Shown here piece by piece: positions 5,435-5,559 of a stretch of DNA of 5,559 nt. This DNA is from Acidobacteriota bacterium. GTDB taxonomy: Bacteria; Acidobacteriota; Terriglobia; 20CM-2-55-15. The translations under genes were made by a program, and so were the position numbers. The notes below the pieces were generated by a model. It had not been told where the DNA came from and searched no databases. It saw only the letters and a list, made by a program, of their open reading frames with translations. How positions within the stretch are numbered: position 1 is the stretch's first letter; each line of letters starts with the position of its first letter. The stretch is taken from contig QHXD01000266.1 of the NCBI GenBank assembly GCA_003223895.1, positions 1 to 5,559 of the forward strand. Direction: 5' to 3'.

Positions 5435-5559
5435 ATGAGTGTGGCGGAGCTAATCAAACGAGTAAAAGCATTACCTGCTCGCGAACGTGAAAAGGTTATC
5501 GTGGCGATCCTCGCTTTGGAGGAAGAGTCTTCCTCTGCCCGTCCGGGGCAAACCAAACG
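5435..5559 (+). CDS. N-terminus of a probable type II antitoxin-like protein (truncated by window end)
   Basis: From the ATG at 5435 the frame stays open to the window edge for 41 codons. It begins MSVAELIKRVKALPAREREK and continues VIVAILALEEESSS. A short amphipathic helix of the form ELIKxVKALPxxEREK followed by xILALEE is typical of small antitoxins and related proteins encoded just upstream of a toxin (often a PIN-domain or RelE-type protein). That is recall of a pattern, not a search. The upstream ribosome site is weak (GGTAG). The downstream partner lies outside the window. Confidence 0.6.
   Translation, partial: MSVAELIKRVKALPAREREKVIVAILALEEESSSARPGQTK

Overview
The window looks like an accessory stretch of a GC-rich, soil-type bacterial chromosome. 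The gene content fits an Acidobacteriota-like genome: a vanadium haloperoxidase, a secreted NTF2-like protein, a small FN3 protein with a Lys/Ala-rich helix, an IS91 relic and an antitoxin-like start. That assignment is inference; no single marker fixes the taxon.

Left part (1-1640): the last codons of a gene entering from the left (1-60), then a 104-bp sequence (158-261) whose exact copy lies at 3079-3182. Directly abutting it is a 5'-truncated IS91-family transposase (262-1207), cut where the HUH motif should be. A gene-poor tail follows, with short hairpins and a doubtful 35-codon Ala-rich frame (1500-1607).

Centre (1636-3632, minus strand): a two-gene, operon-like pair. The upstream gene is a secreted NTF2-like/DUF4440 protein (3042-3632). 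The downstream gene is a secreted vanadium-dependent haloperoxidase of the PAP2 fold (1636-2985) with a textbook AGGAGG site. The last 45 or so residues of the NTF2-like protein are encoded by the second copy of the 104-bp repeat plus a short unique tail, so its C-terminus seems to have been replaced.

Upstream of this pair (3649-3915) is a tandem array of 40-bp units with an alternating A/B pattern (80-bp dimers in the first four units). Each unit carries two dyad symmetries, and the degenerate end holds a perfect 16-bp palindrome. It is not a CRISPR, because there are no spacers.

Right part (3930-5559): a short intergenic stretch with a possible coding relic on the minus strand, then an FN3-domain protein (4181-4846) followed by a perfect 12-bp-stem hairpin. 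About 590 bp without a convincing gene comes next; it holds a 31-bp palindrome built from tRNA T-loop-like sequence with a third half-copy 40 bp away. The window ends in the first 41 codons of a probable toxin-antitoxin antitoxin.

The most unusual features are the sharp-edged 104-bp repeat in two unrelated contexts (one inside a coding sequence), the dyad-rich 40-bp array, and the T-loop-like palindrome. Together they suggest a region repeatedly hit by small mobile or recombinogenic sequences.
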